64,000 nt of DNA, taken from Paenibacillus sinopodophylli. Its GTDB lineage: Bacteria > Bacillota > Bacilli > Paenibacillales > Paenibacillaceae. This document shows positions 18,074 through 28,322 of this stretch, piece by piece. The stretch spans positions 1,791,403-1,855,402 of the forward strand of contig NZ_VDBO01000001.1 in assembly GCF_005930355.1 (NCBI RefSeq), given 5' to 3'. How positions within the stretch are numbered: position 1 is the first letter of the stretch; the number at the start of each line of letters is the position of its first letter. The position numbers were made by a program, and so were the translations under genes. The notes under the pieces were generated by a model. The model ran no database searches, was not told the origin of the DNA, and worked only from the letters and a program-made list of their open reading frames with translations.

Positions 18074-18373
18074 GTACTTCCCTCCAACAATATGTAATTA
18101 CTTACATCTACATCATTTTACCAGTCTTATAGCGTTCGGAACCACTATTTCAAGAATCAGATGTGTTCCAGTCTGAAAGTACTACATCCCTTGATAAATT
18201 CTATCGTACCAATCGGAGTCAAGACCTCGTTTTTCCCTTTACTGACCCAAATAAACACCAAAACCATGCCAAAATTAGGCGTGGTTTTGGTGTTTTGAGT
18301 CTGGTGGATAAAACATTCACAAATAACGTCTCTCCAACATATAAAAATATCCCGGAATAGAAACTGAATGATT
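18074..18373. other. Intergenic region with a strong hairpin only
   Basis: 300 bases between the Imm32-like and YitT-type genes. Apart from the terminator hairpin at 18254-18295 and the ribosome site of the Imm32-like gene, nothing recognisable was seen. Confidence 0.5.
18254..18295 (-). terminator. Terminator of the YitT-type gene
   Basis: AACACCAAAACCATGCC and GGCGTGGTTTTGGTGTT form a 17-base-pair stem (one G-U pair) with a 7-base loop. On the minus strand it is followed by TTTATTT, 80 bases after the YitT stop. A TTTT on the plus side could make it bidirectional. Confidence 0.75.
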
Positions 18374-19243
18374 TTAGTGGATATCCTTCTTCTTAAAGCT
18401 TCCGCCTTTTACTTCTGCAACCTCATACACCATAATGAAAGCATCTTCGTCAATTTCACGAATAATTTCTTTCATCTTCCTCTCCTCCAACCGGTTAATG
18501 ACGCATGTGATTTCTTTAAAATACTCATTCGTATATCCGCCTTGCACCACACTATACGTAGCACCGCGACCCAAGCGATCGCGAATGGTGTCAATCATGG
18601 TTTCAGGATGTTTGGTAATGATTTTGAACGTTTTTGCTCCGCTCAAACCTTCCTCGACGATATGTATCACTTTGGAAGCTATAAAATAGGCAATTCCTGA
18701 TAATATAGCACCTTGCAAACCAAATACGGTCGAAACAACAATGAATACGAATACGTTCAGGAATAAGATTAGATCACTCGTACCGAAAGGGAGCTTTCTG
18801 GAGAGCAATACTGCCAACATATCTATGCCATCCAACGCGCCGCCGTTACGAAGTGCAAGACCCATACCCAAACCAATGATGATACCTCCGACAACAGTGA
18901 CGAGTAGCGTATCTCCTTCTACAATTGGAGTAATATGATGCATGACGATGGTACCCACAGCAAGTGAAGCAATACCGATCACCGAATAGATTGCGAAGCT
19001 TTTCCCGATCTGCTTATACCCTAAATAGATGAAAGGTAAGTTCAGAATCGCAATAAGAAGTCCCAAAGGCAAGCCGAACAACTTCGACCCTACGATACTA
19101 AGGCCTGTTACTCCCCCATCAGATACGTTGTTAGGAATTAATACGGCTTCAAGTCCGTAGGCCGTAATAAAACCGCCGATAACCACAATGAGCCCTCGCA
19201 GCAGCGAGCTCAATACTACAGTCTGTTTACTCTCTTTCTTCAT
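18374..19243 (-). CDS. YitT-family membrane protein
   Basis: 289 residues from the ATG with GAGG 6 bases upstream; four codons further up is another ATG whose ribosome site would be too close. Five to six membrane segments with glycine-rich loops (GLEAVLIPNNVSDGGVTGLS, ALRNGGALDGIDMLAVLLSR) form the YitT (DUF161) domain. The C-terminal 80 residues (TYSVVQGGYTNEYFKEITCV) are a DUF2179 cytoplasmic domain. Function is unknown; such proteins are common in several copies in Firmicutes. Monocistronic, with its own terminator. Confidence 0.9.
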   Translation of the reverse strand: MKKESKQTVVLSSLLRGLIVVIGGFITAYGLEAVLIPNNVSDGGVTGLSIVGSKLFGLPLGLLIAILNLPFIYLGYKQIGKSFAIYSVIGIASLAVGTIVMHHITPIVEGDTLLVTVVGGIIIGLGMGLALRNGGALDGIDMLAVLLSRKLPFGTSDLILFLNVFVFIVVSTVFGLQGAILSGIAYFIASKVIHIVEEGLSGAKTFKIITKHPETMIDTIRDRLGRGATYSVVQGGYTNEYFKEITCVINRLEERKMKEIIREIDEDAFIMVYEVAEVKGGSFKKKDIH

Positions 19244-19803
19244 TTTAAACCTCATTCCCTAGTTTTGTTTCTTAACGCCCACTCCGTATAAATCTTTTTT
19301 TACATTAAAATTTTAAATATCTATTGGCTTAAAGTCAAATAAATCTTTCCAGAGGAGGAACATCTACCCTAGGCAATCTACAGGTCTTATTTTGTCGAGA
19401 TTATCCATTCACTGGAACTTGAATTGAGAAGAAATGGGGATAGCATTCTGCTGCTCAATGCGGATTTCAATCCAGTCAATACCGATCGGATCGATTAGTA
19501 TTTTCAAAAAAATCAGTTATTAAGGTTCTACTGTGGCACTATTTAATAAATTCTTAACAATCTGTGAAACAATTAAAAATATGATGATACTAACGTGCTT
19601 CTATTGATGGTTTAATATAACTAACAATATAATGAAGGAGAAATACATGATTAATTAACATGGATAGGCATAGACAATAGCGAGAGCTTTCAACTTAAAA
19701 TCTGAAACTTCGCTCAAATATGGTCTTAAAAGAACAATTCGGGATATGTTTTTGGTTATTATTGAAGGTTTATGAGAAGATTCCCTAGGGTAGGTGAGGT
19801 AAG
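19244..19803. other. Intergenic region with one coding relic
   Basis: 560 bases. On the minus strand, 19515 to 19409, an open stretch reads LKILIDPIGIDWIEIRIEQQ and ends at TGA; it has the look of the C-terminal beta-strand of a lost protein but no start. The plus-strand side nearest 19804 must hold the promoter of the regulator (ribosome site GGTGAGG); no clear hexamers were found. Confidence 0.4.
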
Positions 19804-22038
19804 ATGTCAGTGGTTAAGTCCCCTATGGGAATGTGGTCTCCATTCAGGCTCAAGGATAAGACATCCTCTTTGTTTATTCGATTGCTAGTCAGTTTTCTAA
19901 TCGTTATTGCGCTATTGGTATCTTTTATTTTATTTTCTGTAGTCTTCTACAAGGAAAGTATTAAAGATGAAGTTATTAAATACAATACGCTCAGCATGCA
20001 AAAAATAACCGAAAACTATGAGAATCTAATTGCAATGATTCACAGCTCAGTTCTAACTTTTTCATTAGATTTGCAGGGAATACAAGGAAATTCGATTGAT
20101 TATGTAAATGCGGCTTCCACTATGCAGAAGCTCAACTTTTTTTTATCAAATCGATTATTATACTTGGATAATGTGATCATGATGCACCAAGAATCCGGAT
20201 TTGTTCTCGAGAAAGGCCGAGGAGCAGATATGGATGTCATGTTTGAACGCTATTACAACAGTCAAGATTACAGTGCTTCATTCTGGAACGATCAATTCAC
20301 ACAACCTAATAAATTCCAAGTTTTTCCTTCGTCATCGTTTGCTGAGATCGTTTCTAATCAACGAGTGGGAGAACGAATGTTACTTCCCATTATCGTCAAG
20401 AATGACCAAATTCCGAACTTCTATTTAATCGCTATGGCCGATGCAGACATGATTTACTCTGAGCTGCGACAAACGATTGATGACCAATTTTATATTCTAA
20501 ATGATCAGAATCAGCAATTGTATTCCTCCTCACGCTCTGGACAAATCTCTTTGCCCAAGTTCACGGAGCAGTCGGGATATGTCATACAAGATAGCATCTA
20601 CTACTTTTATATGAAGGGTACGAGTGGCTTAACTTATATTCATGTGGTTCCAGATACAACGATCTCGAGTCAGATCAGATGGAATTTCTCATTCGTTTTA
20701 TTACTTATCCTTACCATTGCTATAAGTGTGCTCGCCTCCTTCCTGCTTAGCGTACGCATCAATAGACCCGTTAAACAGATTATTGATGCCATGCAAAAAT
20801 GGAACATCACTGAGCCACGTATAAGTGGAATTAAGGAATTCAACATCATTCATAATAAAATAAGTGATATTTTGAAAACCAGCCGAGATATTCACCAGGA
20901 TATGTCTGAGAAGGAGTCACTCCTTCAATATTACGCTTATTCCAACATGCTGAAGAAAATTCGTCATCAGAATGGAGATAACTCCCCTTGGATCCCATCT
21001 GATCGTCCATTTGTCCTGCTATTGTTTAAGGTAAGTTACAAGTCAATGCTGCATCAAATAGAGGTGGATGAGGAGCGTGCAACTTCTTTCATCAGAGAAT
21101 ATGTTAATCGAATTATTACGGAAACCTACTCTGATTCCTTAACCTTTCAAATGGAGAAAGATCAAATCTTATCGATTGTATTCTCAGAAATGAGTGATCC
21201 GAATATCGGACTCACCCTTGAGCAAATTAATTATGTGCTAGAGGCCGAGAAAAAATACTGCTTTCTGACGATTACAGCTGCAGGTGGTATAGCGGATTGG
21301 AATGAGGCTTATCAAGCCGGCCTTGAGCAGCTTAAAAAGCGCAAATTCAATGACGAGACTCAGATTATTTTAGATATAGAGAGTTCAGAGGATTATATTC
21401 AATTGACACAGGCTCAAGAAGAAGAATTAGATACAAATCTATTCAGCGGGAATGATACCGATGTGATTCAACTGGTAAGACGCGTGCTGGGGAAAATGAA
21501 AAAGCGTAATGAAACTGCGCAGAATGTCCTTCAATTCGCTGAATCCATCGTGCAGCGTACACAGAAGATTGTTCAACAACGAAATATAGACCCTACCTGC
21601 GTGCGACATGCGCTTACAGAATTGCAGACTTGTTATAACTATGAGCAGCTCGACTCCATACTTTCTTCTACGATTCAGAGCTCTGCTATTCTAATTAAAG
21701 AACTCAAGGAAAAGCGGGATCATATTATTCACTTTGTTTATGAATATCTTGAAGAGAATTATGATAAGGAAATTACGTTGGATGCTGTAGCGGAAAAGCT
21801 GAATATCTCACGCAGTTACTTATCAACGTATTTCAAAGAAAAAACCGGCGATTACTTCGTAGATTATGTAAATTCAGTCCGAATCAATAAGGCCAAGATT
21901 CTGCTGCTTAACTCAGACATTCGTATCCAAGATGCTGCACAGTCTGCAGGCTATCAGAACATTAATTCCTTTAACCGTATGTTTAAAAAGCTAACAGGCT
22001 CCACACCTAGCGAATTCCGTAAAAGCAAGTTACCTTAA
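19804..22038 (+). CDS. Membrane-bound AraC-type regulator
   Basis: 744 residues. A membrane segment at about 26-46, an extracellular sensor part, a second membrane segment at about 295-317 (SFVLLLILTIAISVLASFLL), a HAMP-like linker, an intracellular middle region, and a C-terminal AraC DNA-binding domain (LDAVAEKLNISRSYLSTYFK; IQDAAQSAGYQNINSFNRMF). Proteins of this design sense an outside signal and act directly at the promoter without a phosphorelay. It is convergent with the amidase/lyase/transporter genes to its right and is their likely regulator. Confidence 0.88.
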   Translation: MSVVKSPMGMWSPFRLKDKTSSLFIRLLVSFLIVIALLVSFILFSVVFYKESIKDEVIKYNTLSMQKITENYENLIAMIHSSVLTFSLDLQGIQGNSIDYVNAASTMQKLNFFLSNRLLYLDNVIMMHQESGFVLEKGRGADMDVMFERYYNSQDYSASFWNDQFTQPNKFQVFPSSSFAEIVSNQRVGERMLLPIIVKNDQIPNFYLIAMADADMIYSELRQTIDDQFYILNDQNQQLYSSSRSGQISLPKFTEQSGYVIQDSIYYFYMKGTSGLTYIHVVPDTTISSQIRWNFSFVLLLILTIAISVLASFLLSVRINRPVKQIIDAMQKWNITEPRISGIKEFNIIHNKISDILKTSRDIHQDMSEKESLLQYYAYSNMLKKIRHQNGDNSPWIPSDRPFVLLLFKVSYKSMLHQIEVDEERATSFIREYVNRIITETYSDSLTFQMEKDQILSIVFSEMSDPNIGLTLEQINYVLEAEKKYCFLTITAAGGIADWNEAYQAGLEQLKKRKFNDETQIILDIESSEDYIQLTQAQEEELDTNLFSGNDTDVIQLVRRVLGKMKKRNETAQNVLQFAESIVQRTQKIVQQRNIDPTCVRHALTELQTCYNYEQLDSILSSTIQSSAILIKELKEKRDHIIHFVYEYLEENYDKEITLDAVAEKLNISRSYLSTYFKEKTGDYFVDYVNSVRINKAKILLLNSDIRIQDAAQSAGYQNINSFNRMFKKLTGSTPSEFRKSKLP

Positions 22039-22055
22039 GCGACGAAATAAGCTGT

Positions 22056-22099
22056 GCAAAAGCCCATACACAGCCATGCTCTTGTGTACAGGCTTTTGC
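22056..22099. terminator. Bidirectional terminator
   Basis: GCAAAAGCC pairs with GGCTTTTGC, with a further imperfect inner stem (ACACA/TGTGT). It lies between the convergent regulator and nitrilase-family genes. Confidence 0.75.
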
Positions 22100-22137
22100 T
22101 ACATGCATGTTCCATTCTCTTGTAATATCAGATCATT

Positions 22138-23448
22138 CTAATACGTATCCGGCCTTCTTTCACGAGCAAACAAGTTGCGTTTATCTCCAAAAGCTGGCCC
22201 TACCGACATCCAATATTCCATGAATTTGGCATTTAAATCGATTTCGATGCCTAACACTTTAGAATCATCAGGACCAATTTCACCTAAAACTACTCCATTA
22301 GGATTAATGATTCGACTGGGCTTACTCCTAGGATCAGCAATCCATTTACCTGATCCTCCATCTACGATATCACCATTAATTCCAGCAACTACGACATACA
22401 TGCCGTTATCGACTGCACGAGCTATTTGTTGAATCTTCGATTCGCCTGCCGTAGAAATACAGACAATTTCTGCACCTTTCAACCTCAGACAACGAGCAGA
22501 TTCCACAAAACTCTGATCCCAACAAATGAGTAAACCAACTGTTCCGAAATCCGTTTCAAAAACGGGATAATCACTTCCTGGTGTTACACCATCCTGAGCT
22601 TCAAACAACGGAATATGAACCTTGCGATACATACCAGCAACTTCTCCGCTCCGGTTAATTAAAACACTTGTATTATAATAATTACAATTATCTTTTTCAT
22701 AAAAATTAAACACAACGTAGGAACGAATTTCTTTTGCTTTTCGACAGATAGCTTGCACTAACTCACCATTCAGAGCTTGCGCAACCTCCTGAACGCTATA
22801 ACCTGAGGATCGATCATATAAGGTCTCTGATAAACAAACTAGATCTGGTTGTTCGAGCCCTGCAAGCTCTAGCGTATCCAGCAGTTCCTGTACATTAGCA
22901 GACAAATCTGATCTATGCTCACCATATGGATTTATATAGGTGGTCATCAGCTTAACCTGACGTGGCCTAGCTGACTCAACTGGACAAAGTGATGCTTTCC
23001 TAAAAATAACTGAGCCGCCTGTGGCCCAACGAAATTCAAGTTCAATCTTCACTGTTTCTGATCCTACTGGGGCGTCCAATACCTTCTTCAGTCTTGAAAG
23101 ACCATCTTCCGCAGCCTCATAAGTATCGACATACTCTCTCCCCAACCATTTGCCGACTTCATCCATCCAAGTGACAATCATATTCACGGATACCGATTCA
23201 TAATTAATCTGCTTCGTTTCATATTCAGCCATGATTTCATATGAAGTACCCTCAAGTACGTCATTGACTTCACAATACCAAGCGCCGTAAGCGTGAAAAG
23301 CGTCTACAGAAGATAGGCTAAGCCACGTATCGTCATGATCTAATCTCCTATTAAATATCGGTGCTATTTCCTGCCTAGGTGTCCACGATTTCCATTTATC
23401 AGAAGAAAATAGCGGCAATAGGTTGTTAACTTGCTTCGTTGTTTTCAT
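22138..23448 (-). CDS. Nitrilase-superfamily amidase with N-terminal beta domain
   Basis: 436 residues. Residues about 165-430 are a carbon-nitrogen hydrolase domain with the Glu-Lys-Cys triad: Glu208 (CLSETLYD), Lys276 (YRKVHIPLFE) and Cys309 (LICWDQSF). Residues 1-160 resemble a beta-sandwich carbohydrate-binding domain (TWLSLSSVDAFHAYGAWYCE, WLGREYVDTYE), an unusual attachment. No signal peptide, so it acts inside the cell. GAGGGAG precedes the ATG. It follows the heparinase-like gene by 97 bases; removing an amide group such as an N-acyl from a sugar is a reasonable guess. Confidence 0.85.
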   Translation of the reverse strand: MKTTKQVNNLLPLFSSDKWKSWTPRQEIAPIFNRRLDHDDTWLSLSSVDAFHAYGAWYCEVNDVLEGTSYEIMAEYETKQINYESVSVNMIVTWMDEVGKWLGREYVDTYEAAEDGLSRLKKVLDAPVGSETVKIELEFRWATGGSVIFRKASLCPVESARPRQVKLMTTYINPYGEHRSDLSANVQELLDTLELAGLEQPDLVCLSETLYDRSSGYSVQEVAQALNGELVQAICRKAKEIRSYVVFNFYEKDNCNYYNTSVLINRSGEVAGMYRKVHIPLFEAQDGVTPGSDYPVFETDFGTVGLLICWDQSFVESARCLRLKGAEIVCISTAGESKIQQIARAVDNGMYVVVAGINGDIVDGGSGKWIADPRSKPSRIINPNGVVLGEIGPDDSKVLGIEIDLNAKFMEYWMSVGPAFGDKRNLFARERRPDTY

Positions 23449-23545
23449 TTGCAGCTCCCTCTAAATGAAATACACAAATCCATGTGAAACAATGCGGCAG
23501 CCACTATTTGAACAGTACCTGCCGCATCAGCAGCATCCTACGAGA

Positions 23546-26500
23546 TTACGATTCTATGTCAAGTGATAAACCAAGACTAGTGTTAAGCATACGCATAATC
23601 ATTAGCAGCGACTCTAACCTAGTAGCATTAGCTTGAGGCTTGAATGAACCATCGCTATCACCCTTTACAATACCGATATCAAATAATGTATCAATCGCAC
23701 TCTCCGCCCAGCTGCCAGACACATCATTAAACTTAGATGGCTTTGGAGAAGTTGTCGTATTGATTACTTTGGAGAGCATGGACACTATCTCCGCTTTAGT
23801 GATGCTTTGATTCGGCTTGAATAATCCATCCAAATAACCATTAGTAATACCGCTTGCTTGTAGTGTCATAATTTCTTTTTCTGCCCAATGCCCCTTGGCA
23901 TCTTTATAGTTCGAGTTACTTGTTCCTTCTAAACCAAGTGCCCTTACTAACATAGTGGCAAACTCTGCCCTAGTTACAGAAGCATTGGCATGGAACATAC
24001 CGCCTGCATCCCCCTTTACGATGCCAAGCTTAGTTGCAAGCTCGATGGTTTCTTCAAATGAAGCACCTTTAGGTACATCCTTGAATGTAATTGGCTGTAC
24101 ATTATTCGCCTTTTCTACTATAGCCTTCACAACTTCTATACTTACCTTTGCATTATAGAACGGCAAAGCTGATGCGGTCGGCGTTGCCGTTGGCATCGCG
24201 GTCGGTGCTGCTATCTGCGCTGCCGTTGGCGTCGCGGTCGGTGGCGCTGTCGGCGTTGCCGTTGGCGTTGCTGTCGGTGTTGGTGTTGATGCTGGTTTGT
24301 GCAAGACTGCTTCCCATATTGTATTCCATTCACCTTTCCCTACAAGCCGAACATACCTTGCTACGATCGGTGTGAAGAAGTGATCTTCCATGCCCCTTGC
24401 TCCACTGTTGCTGCCTTGGAATACAGTCGTCCATTGCTTTTGGTCATCCGAGACCAGCACATCGAAGAACTGCTTTTCTCCTTGATACCAGGAACTGCTT
24501 AGTCCTGCTACCGAGTAAGATCCTCCCAAATCAAATTCAATCCATGACCCCTTACCTTGAGAGGTCCACATGGTTCCCAAATTGCCATCAATGACCTCTT
24601 CCCCCTTACCTCTAGAGGACCTTACAGCCTCAACCGCGTAATAAGGTGTAGCAATTCGCATCTCTTTGAGCGATATTTCACCGCTGACTCCTAGATCTGA
24701 GCGATATCCATTCCCAATTAGCTTAACGTATCTAGCAGATACAGGGTTAAAGTACGTCGTTTCATAGCTATCATCACTTCTGAAACTCTCTCCTGTGTAT
24801 ATGGATGTCCAATTAATTCCATCAGTTGATGTCAACAGCTGGTATTGGTAATAACGATCCTGTCCGTTGAGCCAGGCGAGATCGATATGATTGAAACTCC
24901 GAGTTTCACCGAGATCATAGACCAAGTAGGCGCCGGGCACACTGTCCGTCCATACGGTATTCAGATCGCCATCAGCTGCTTGTAAAGCGATATTTGCGTT
25001 CGTACTGGATTCAATTTCAACAACCTTATATTCGGTTAGCGGCTGAATCGAAGATACTTTCGCTTTTCGCGAAAACTCATCCCAATTCACCATCGCCCAT
25101 CGAGCTATAGAGGCGACTTCAAGAGGAATGTAAACCACTCCATTCCTTAGGGTTACCGGTGTTTGTAGGGTTGCGGGTTGACCATTAATGGTTATCGCCG
25201 TGCTAGAGATAGACATCGCAACCGTTGTTCCGCGATGACTCATAGTCAAGGACGATCCTTGCAGATCAGTTGTCAGACCAAGCTCATCAGCTAACCGTTC
25301 ATAGGGAATGATTACCTGACCATTATTTAAGACCAACTCTGAATTATAAGCGAATTCATCGCCATTCACTTGCATAACTACGGCATCCTTCTCCGCTTGC
25401 AACGGTATCGTTACAAGCGCTGCAGGTACGGACAACGTTCTTGTTGGAGAATGCTGTAGGGTATAAGTGCCTCCCGTTTCAGCAGCAAAATATAACGTAC
25501 CCTCATCAGGCGTTACTTCATATTCAACGGATGACGTTTCCCCAGCTTTCGTTACCGTCCAATAGCCCGTGCTTAGGTCTGTCACCAATACACGGACATC
25601 GTTGTTTGAGGCTGGCAGTTCAAAGCTTGCCGTGCTCGTGATATCAACACCGCTTTTGGAAAATAGCACAGCCCGATCTTCAATTTTCACACCGACCATC
25701 TCGTTAGAGCTAATCGACTCTGTAGCGAGCGGCACAGGTCCGCCAATCGCATCCATCACCTGCATGACATTTAAGAATACATCCGTTTCGGTTTTGTCCT
25801 TAGGAGAAACCTCTACACGCCAAGCTCCCGCTTCTGTACTGTCCTCAGACCAAGGCTCTTGCGGATAATTAACGCCATCGACGACAAACTCGTTACCTGT
25901 TCCGCCAATTTTAGTGATTTCAGCATTATCACTTAACGGCAGTAGAGTACGATTGACCAGCTTGCCATTGTAACCATTCTCTGTTCGCGTAAGGGTCACT
26001 GTATCGCCTGAAATGTCAGGTTCGTTCTCGCTATGCAGCAACCACGTTTTCTTGAAGTTGGCATCAGCAGATGTCACTTTATCAAATACGATAAGCGCAG
26101 CGGGATGTTCATCATTCTTCAGGTTTAGAAACACAAAGGAACGTTTGAAATCCTCCATTTTGGAGGTATACGCATGAGTAAGATCTCCCTTTATATAGCT
26201 GTAATCCGGTGTAATTGTATCTGGACCGAACTGATGTTTAACGACGTCAGCAACTTTATAATTATCCAAGTCTTGTATCGTAGCAGGTTCATCACCATCT
26301 CCTACAAAGCGCTGTCCGCCATCATTCGAAACAGCTGGAAAGATTTCGTTTGGATCATAGACTAACATCGTATTATGGGCAATCGTTCGTTTATTGTAAT
26401 TAAGATCATGGGAATCGTAGTACCCTCCGTTAATCCCTTCATAGATTCCCGAATCGATAGCAAGGCCGCCCTTGTAATAGAGCTGGAATTGTCCAGCATC

Positions 26501-28255
26501 CAGATGCTGATGGTTAGCGAACCAAGTGGTTCCAACCTTCATCGTCGCAACGACAGTAGAGGACTGTATACCGCCAGCCCAGCCCGTACGTGCAGTCATC
26601 TGGCCAGAAGGCTCGGGAAAATATTTAGTCAGCGGTAGTGTTTGTTCATTTACGGTCCCCAATTGTGGGTCATCAAATAAAATAAGCCAAAGGTCATCCT
26701 TGGATGATTTGTTGTAACGATCTTGCCTCATAAATTCATTCTTCAAATGAGGATCACTATAGAAGCTGGCAGGCAGCATGTTAGTCATTGGATCAAACCA
26801 ATATTCACCTAATGGTCTTCCTGATTGAAACGTATCACCATTGCGCATGAGCTGACCATCGGGACGACGCGCATAAATCCATTCGTACGGAGTCATCTGC
26901 TGATTGGAATTAAAGACATTTCCCACACCCATTCGCTTGAATATCCATGCGGCAAATACATCCCATTGATATCGATATGGTCCATAGGAATCACCCTGAT
27001 GCTGAGCATTAGAAGTGTATACATAGTTACGTGGCTCCACGTACTCAGCGAAGAAACGCCCAGCTACTAGGTTATAGATAGCCGGATTCTCGTCATAAAC
27101 CGCAATACCGACGCTTAGCTGATCTCGCATTAATTGCGCTTCACTGCCATGTCCGACCACAGCTCCTTGTTCAACTGGAGGAAATCCAATTTCCATCCCT
27201 TCGGCTATAGCTATAAAGCGCTGAATGAAATGCGTCCGCTGTTCTGGAGTCATCAGTGGGTAACACCAGTCATAGATAATGGACCCCAGAGTAATGGCTT
27301 CACCCATCGGACGGTAATTGTATAGCGGGAAGACGACAGTATCCAAATAATTGCTCATCATGCTGACGGCCTGTGCACCACTTGTTTCGTCCTCTTGCAG
27401 TAAATACAATAAAGCCTTGGCTTGAATGGTCTTCATAATCGCTTCATTCATATTATTCTTTCCTGAGATTGGAGCTGGAAGCACTCCAGTATAGCTTTGT
27501 TCAGCCGCATCCAGCATGCGATCCCATGCATCTTTTACTTCAGCTTGCATGAGGTGGCTGCGGATCTCATCTAGATCACTCGCCCTAACGAATAGACGTG
27601 GATGCTCGGCTGGCGGCAGTACAGGGGGAGCTGGGTATGGATTATCAATTGATGGTGTATCGTTCCGTTTTTTTAGCAAAAAATCATCCAAATAATAATT
27701 TCCTGTAGGATTATTGGTCCATGTCCAGATGACAATCTTCTCTGTACCGGGCGGTGTAGTGAAGGTTTTAGATCGCAGCTTATAGTCTGGCGTTGCCGCT
27801 GTGAAATTTGGCATGGAGGTCGTAAGGAGCTCCATATTATCTACATCACGAGAGCTAACATTGATGAGACCCTGTTGACCGCCATCTACCTTCCCATAGA
27901 CTTCGAAATAGTAGGTTTCATTCTCTTCAACGCCTACGGTAATAGTCTGTGCAAATCCTGTATCTCCGGCACTTACCTTAACGCTTTGTGTACCACTGTG
28001 GGCACTGCTATTAACCACGGAGGTGGCATCATCCCAGAATTCCCAGCCTGAATCTCCCGATTCAAATCCTGGATTCACCACTAAATTCACCGGTGTCGAA
28101 GAGTTATCGTCCACATATTCTGGAGTGTCCAAGGTTGATAATGAAGCCGCAGTCGCTTGAACTTCCTGACCACTTAGTAAACCATCAGATAAGGAGAAGA
28201 CGATGAGAAAGGATAAGAAAAGCTGAAGACATGATCGCCAATTACGTTTGATCAT
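23546..28255 (-). CDS. SLH-anchored heparinase II/III-like lyase
   Basis: 1569-residue exported enzyme. Signal peptide (about 1-33); CBM-like beta domain (52-200, NLVVNPGFESGDSGWEF); alpha-barrel starting PRLFVRASDLDEIRSHL (about 215); heparinase II/III-type beta domain with NHQHLDAGQFQLYYKGG (about 577) and KRTIAHNTMLVYDP; a copper-amine-oxidase-N-type domain (945-1058); two F5/8-type discoidin domains (1075-1318); a Thr/Pro/Ala linker (1318-1363); three SLH modules (1398-1569). It should cleave a uronic-acid polysaccharide by beta-elimination at the cell surface. AAGGGG precedes the ATG. A cre-like site lies upstream. Whether the target is heparin-like, hyaluronan-like or alginate-like cannot be told. 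Confidence 0.85.
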   Translation of the reverse strand: MIKRNWRSCLQLFLSFLIVFSLSDGLLSGQEVQATAASLSTLDTPEYVDDNSSTPVNLVVNPGFESGDSGWEFWDDATSVVNSSAHSGTQSVKVSAGDTGFAQTITVGVEENETYYFEVYGKVDGGQQGLINVSSRDVDNMELLTTSMPNFTAATPDYKLRSKTFTTPPGTEKIVIWTWTNNPTGNYYLDDFLLKKRNDTPSIDNPYPAPPVLPPAEHPRLFVRASDLDEIRSHLMQAEVKDAWDRMLDAAEQSYTGVLPAPISGKNNMNEAIMKTIQAKALLYLLQEDETSGAQAVSMMSNYLDTVVFPLYNYRPMGEAITLGSIIYDWCYPLMTPEQRTHFIQRFIAIAEGMEIGFPPVEQGAVVGHGSEAQLMRDQLSVGIAVYDENPAIYNLVAGRFFAEYVEPRNYVYTSNAQHQGDSYGPYRYQWDVFAAWIFKRMGVGNVFNSNQQMTPYEWIYARRPDGQLMRNGDTFQSGRPLGEYWFDPMTNMLPASFYSDPHLKNEFMRQDRYNKSSKDDLWLILFDDPQLGTVNEQTLPLTKYFPEPSGQMTARTGWAGGIQSSTVVATMKVGTTWFANHQHLDAGQFQLYYKGGLAIDSGIYEGINGGYYDSHDLNYNKRTIAHNTMLVYDPNEIFPAVSNDGGQRFVGDGDEPATIQDLDNYKVADVVKHQFGPDTITPDYSYIKGDLTHAYTSKMEDFKRSFVFLNLKNDEHPAALIVFDKVTSADANFKKTWLLHSENEPDISGDTVTLTRTENGYNGKLVNRTLLPLSDNAEITKIGGTGNEFVVDGVNYPQEPWSEDSTEAGAWRVEVSPKDKTETDVFLNVMQVMDAIGGPVPLATESISSNEMVGVKIEDRAVLFSKSGVDITSTASFELPASNNDVRVLVTDLSTGYWTVTKAGETSSVEYEVTPDEGTLYFAAETGGTYTLQHSPTRTLSVPAALVTIPLQAEKDAVVMQVNGDEFAYNSELVLNNGQVIIPYERLADELGLTTDLQGSSLTMSHRGTTVAMSISSTAITINGQPATLQTPVTLRNGVVYIPLEVASIARWAMVNWDEFSRKAKVSSIQPLTEYKVVEIESSTNANIALQAADGDLNTVWTDSVPGAYLVYDLGETRSFNHIDLAWLNGQDRYYQYQLLTSTDGINWTSIYTGESFRSDDSYETTYFNPVSARYVKLIGNGYRSDLGVSGEISLKEMRIATPYYAVEAVRSSRGKGEEVIDGNLGTMWTSQGKGSWIEFDLGGSYSVAGLSSSWYQGEKQFFDVLVSDDQKQWTTVFQGSNSGARGMEDHFFTPIVARYVRLVGKGEWNTIWEAVLHKPASTPTPTATPTATPTAPPTATPTAAQIAAPTAMPTATPTASALPFYNAKVSIEVVKAIVEKANNVQPITFKDVPKGASFEETIELATKLGIVKGDAGGMFHANASVTRAEFATMLVRALGLEGTSNSNYKDAKGHWAEKEIMTLQASGITNGYLDGLFKPNQSITKAEIVSMLSKVINTTTSPKPSKFNDVSGSWAESAIDTLFDIGIVKGDSDGSFKPQANATRLESLLMIMRMLNTSLGLSLDIES
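24165..24296 (-). repeat. GC-rich Thr/Pro/Ala linker repeats
   Basis: Imperfect in-frame repeats of about 6-18 bases encoding TPTATPTATPTAPP-type sequence in the linker between the discoidin and SLH domains. The reading frame is kept, so this is a flexible wall-spanning linker; such DNA expands and contracts easily. Confidence 0.75.
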
Positions 28256-28322
28256 TTAATTAACCCCTTTTCAAAAAGTAATAAAAACGGCTGGAATAAA
28301 ACTAAAACGTGAGCAGTTCGAA

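Noticed and set aside
24165..24296. Short GC-rich repeats as a possible microsatellite or CRISPR
   Set aside because: They encode a continuous Thr/Pro/Ala linker in frame between two protein domains.
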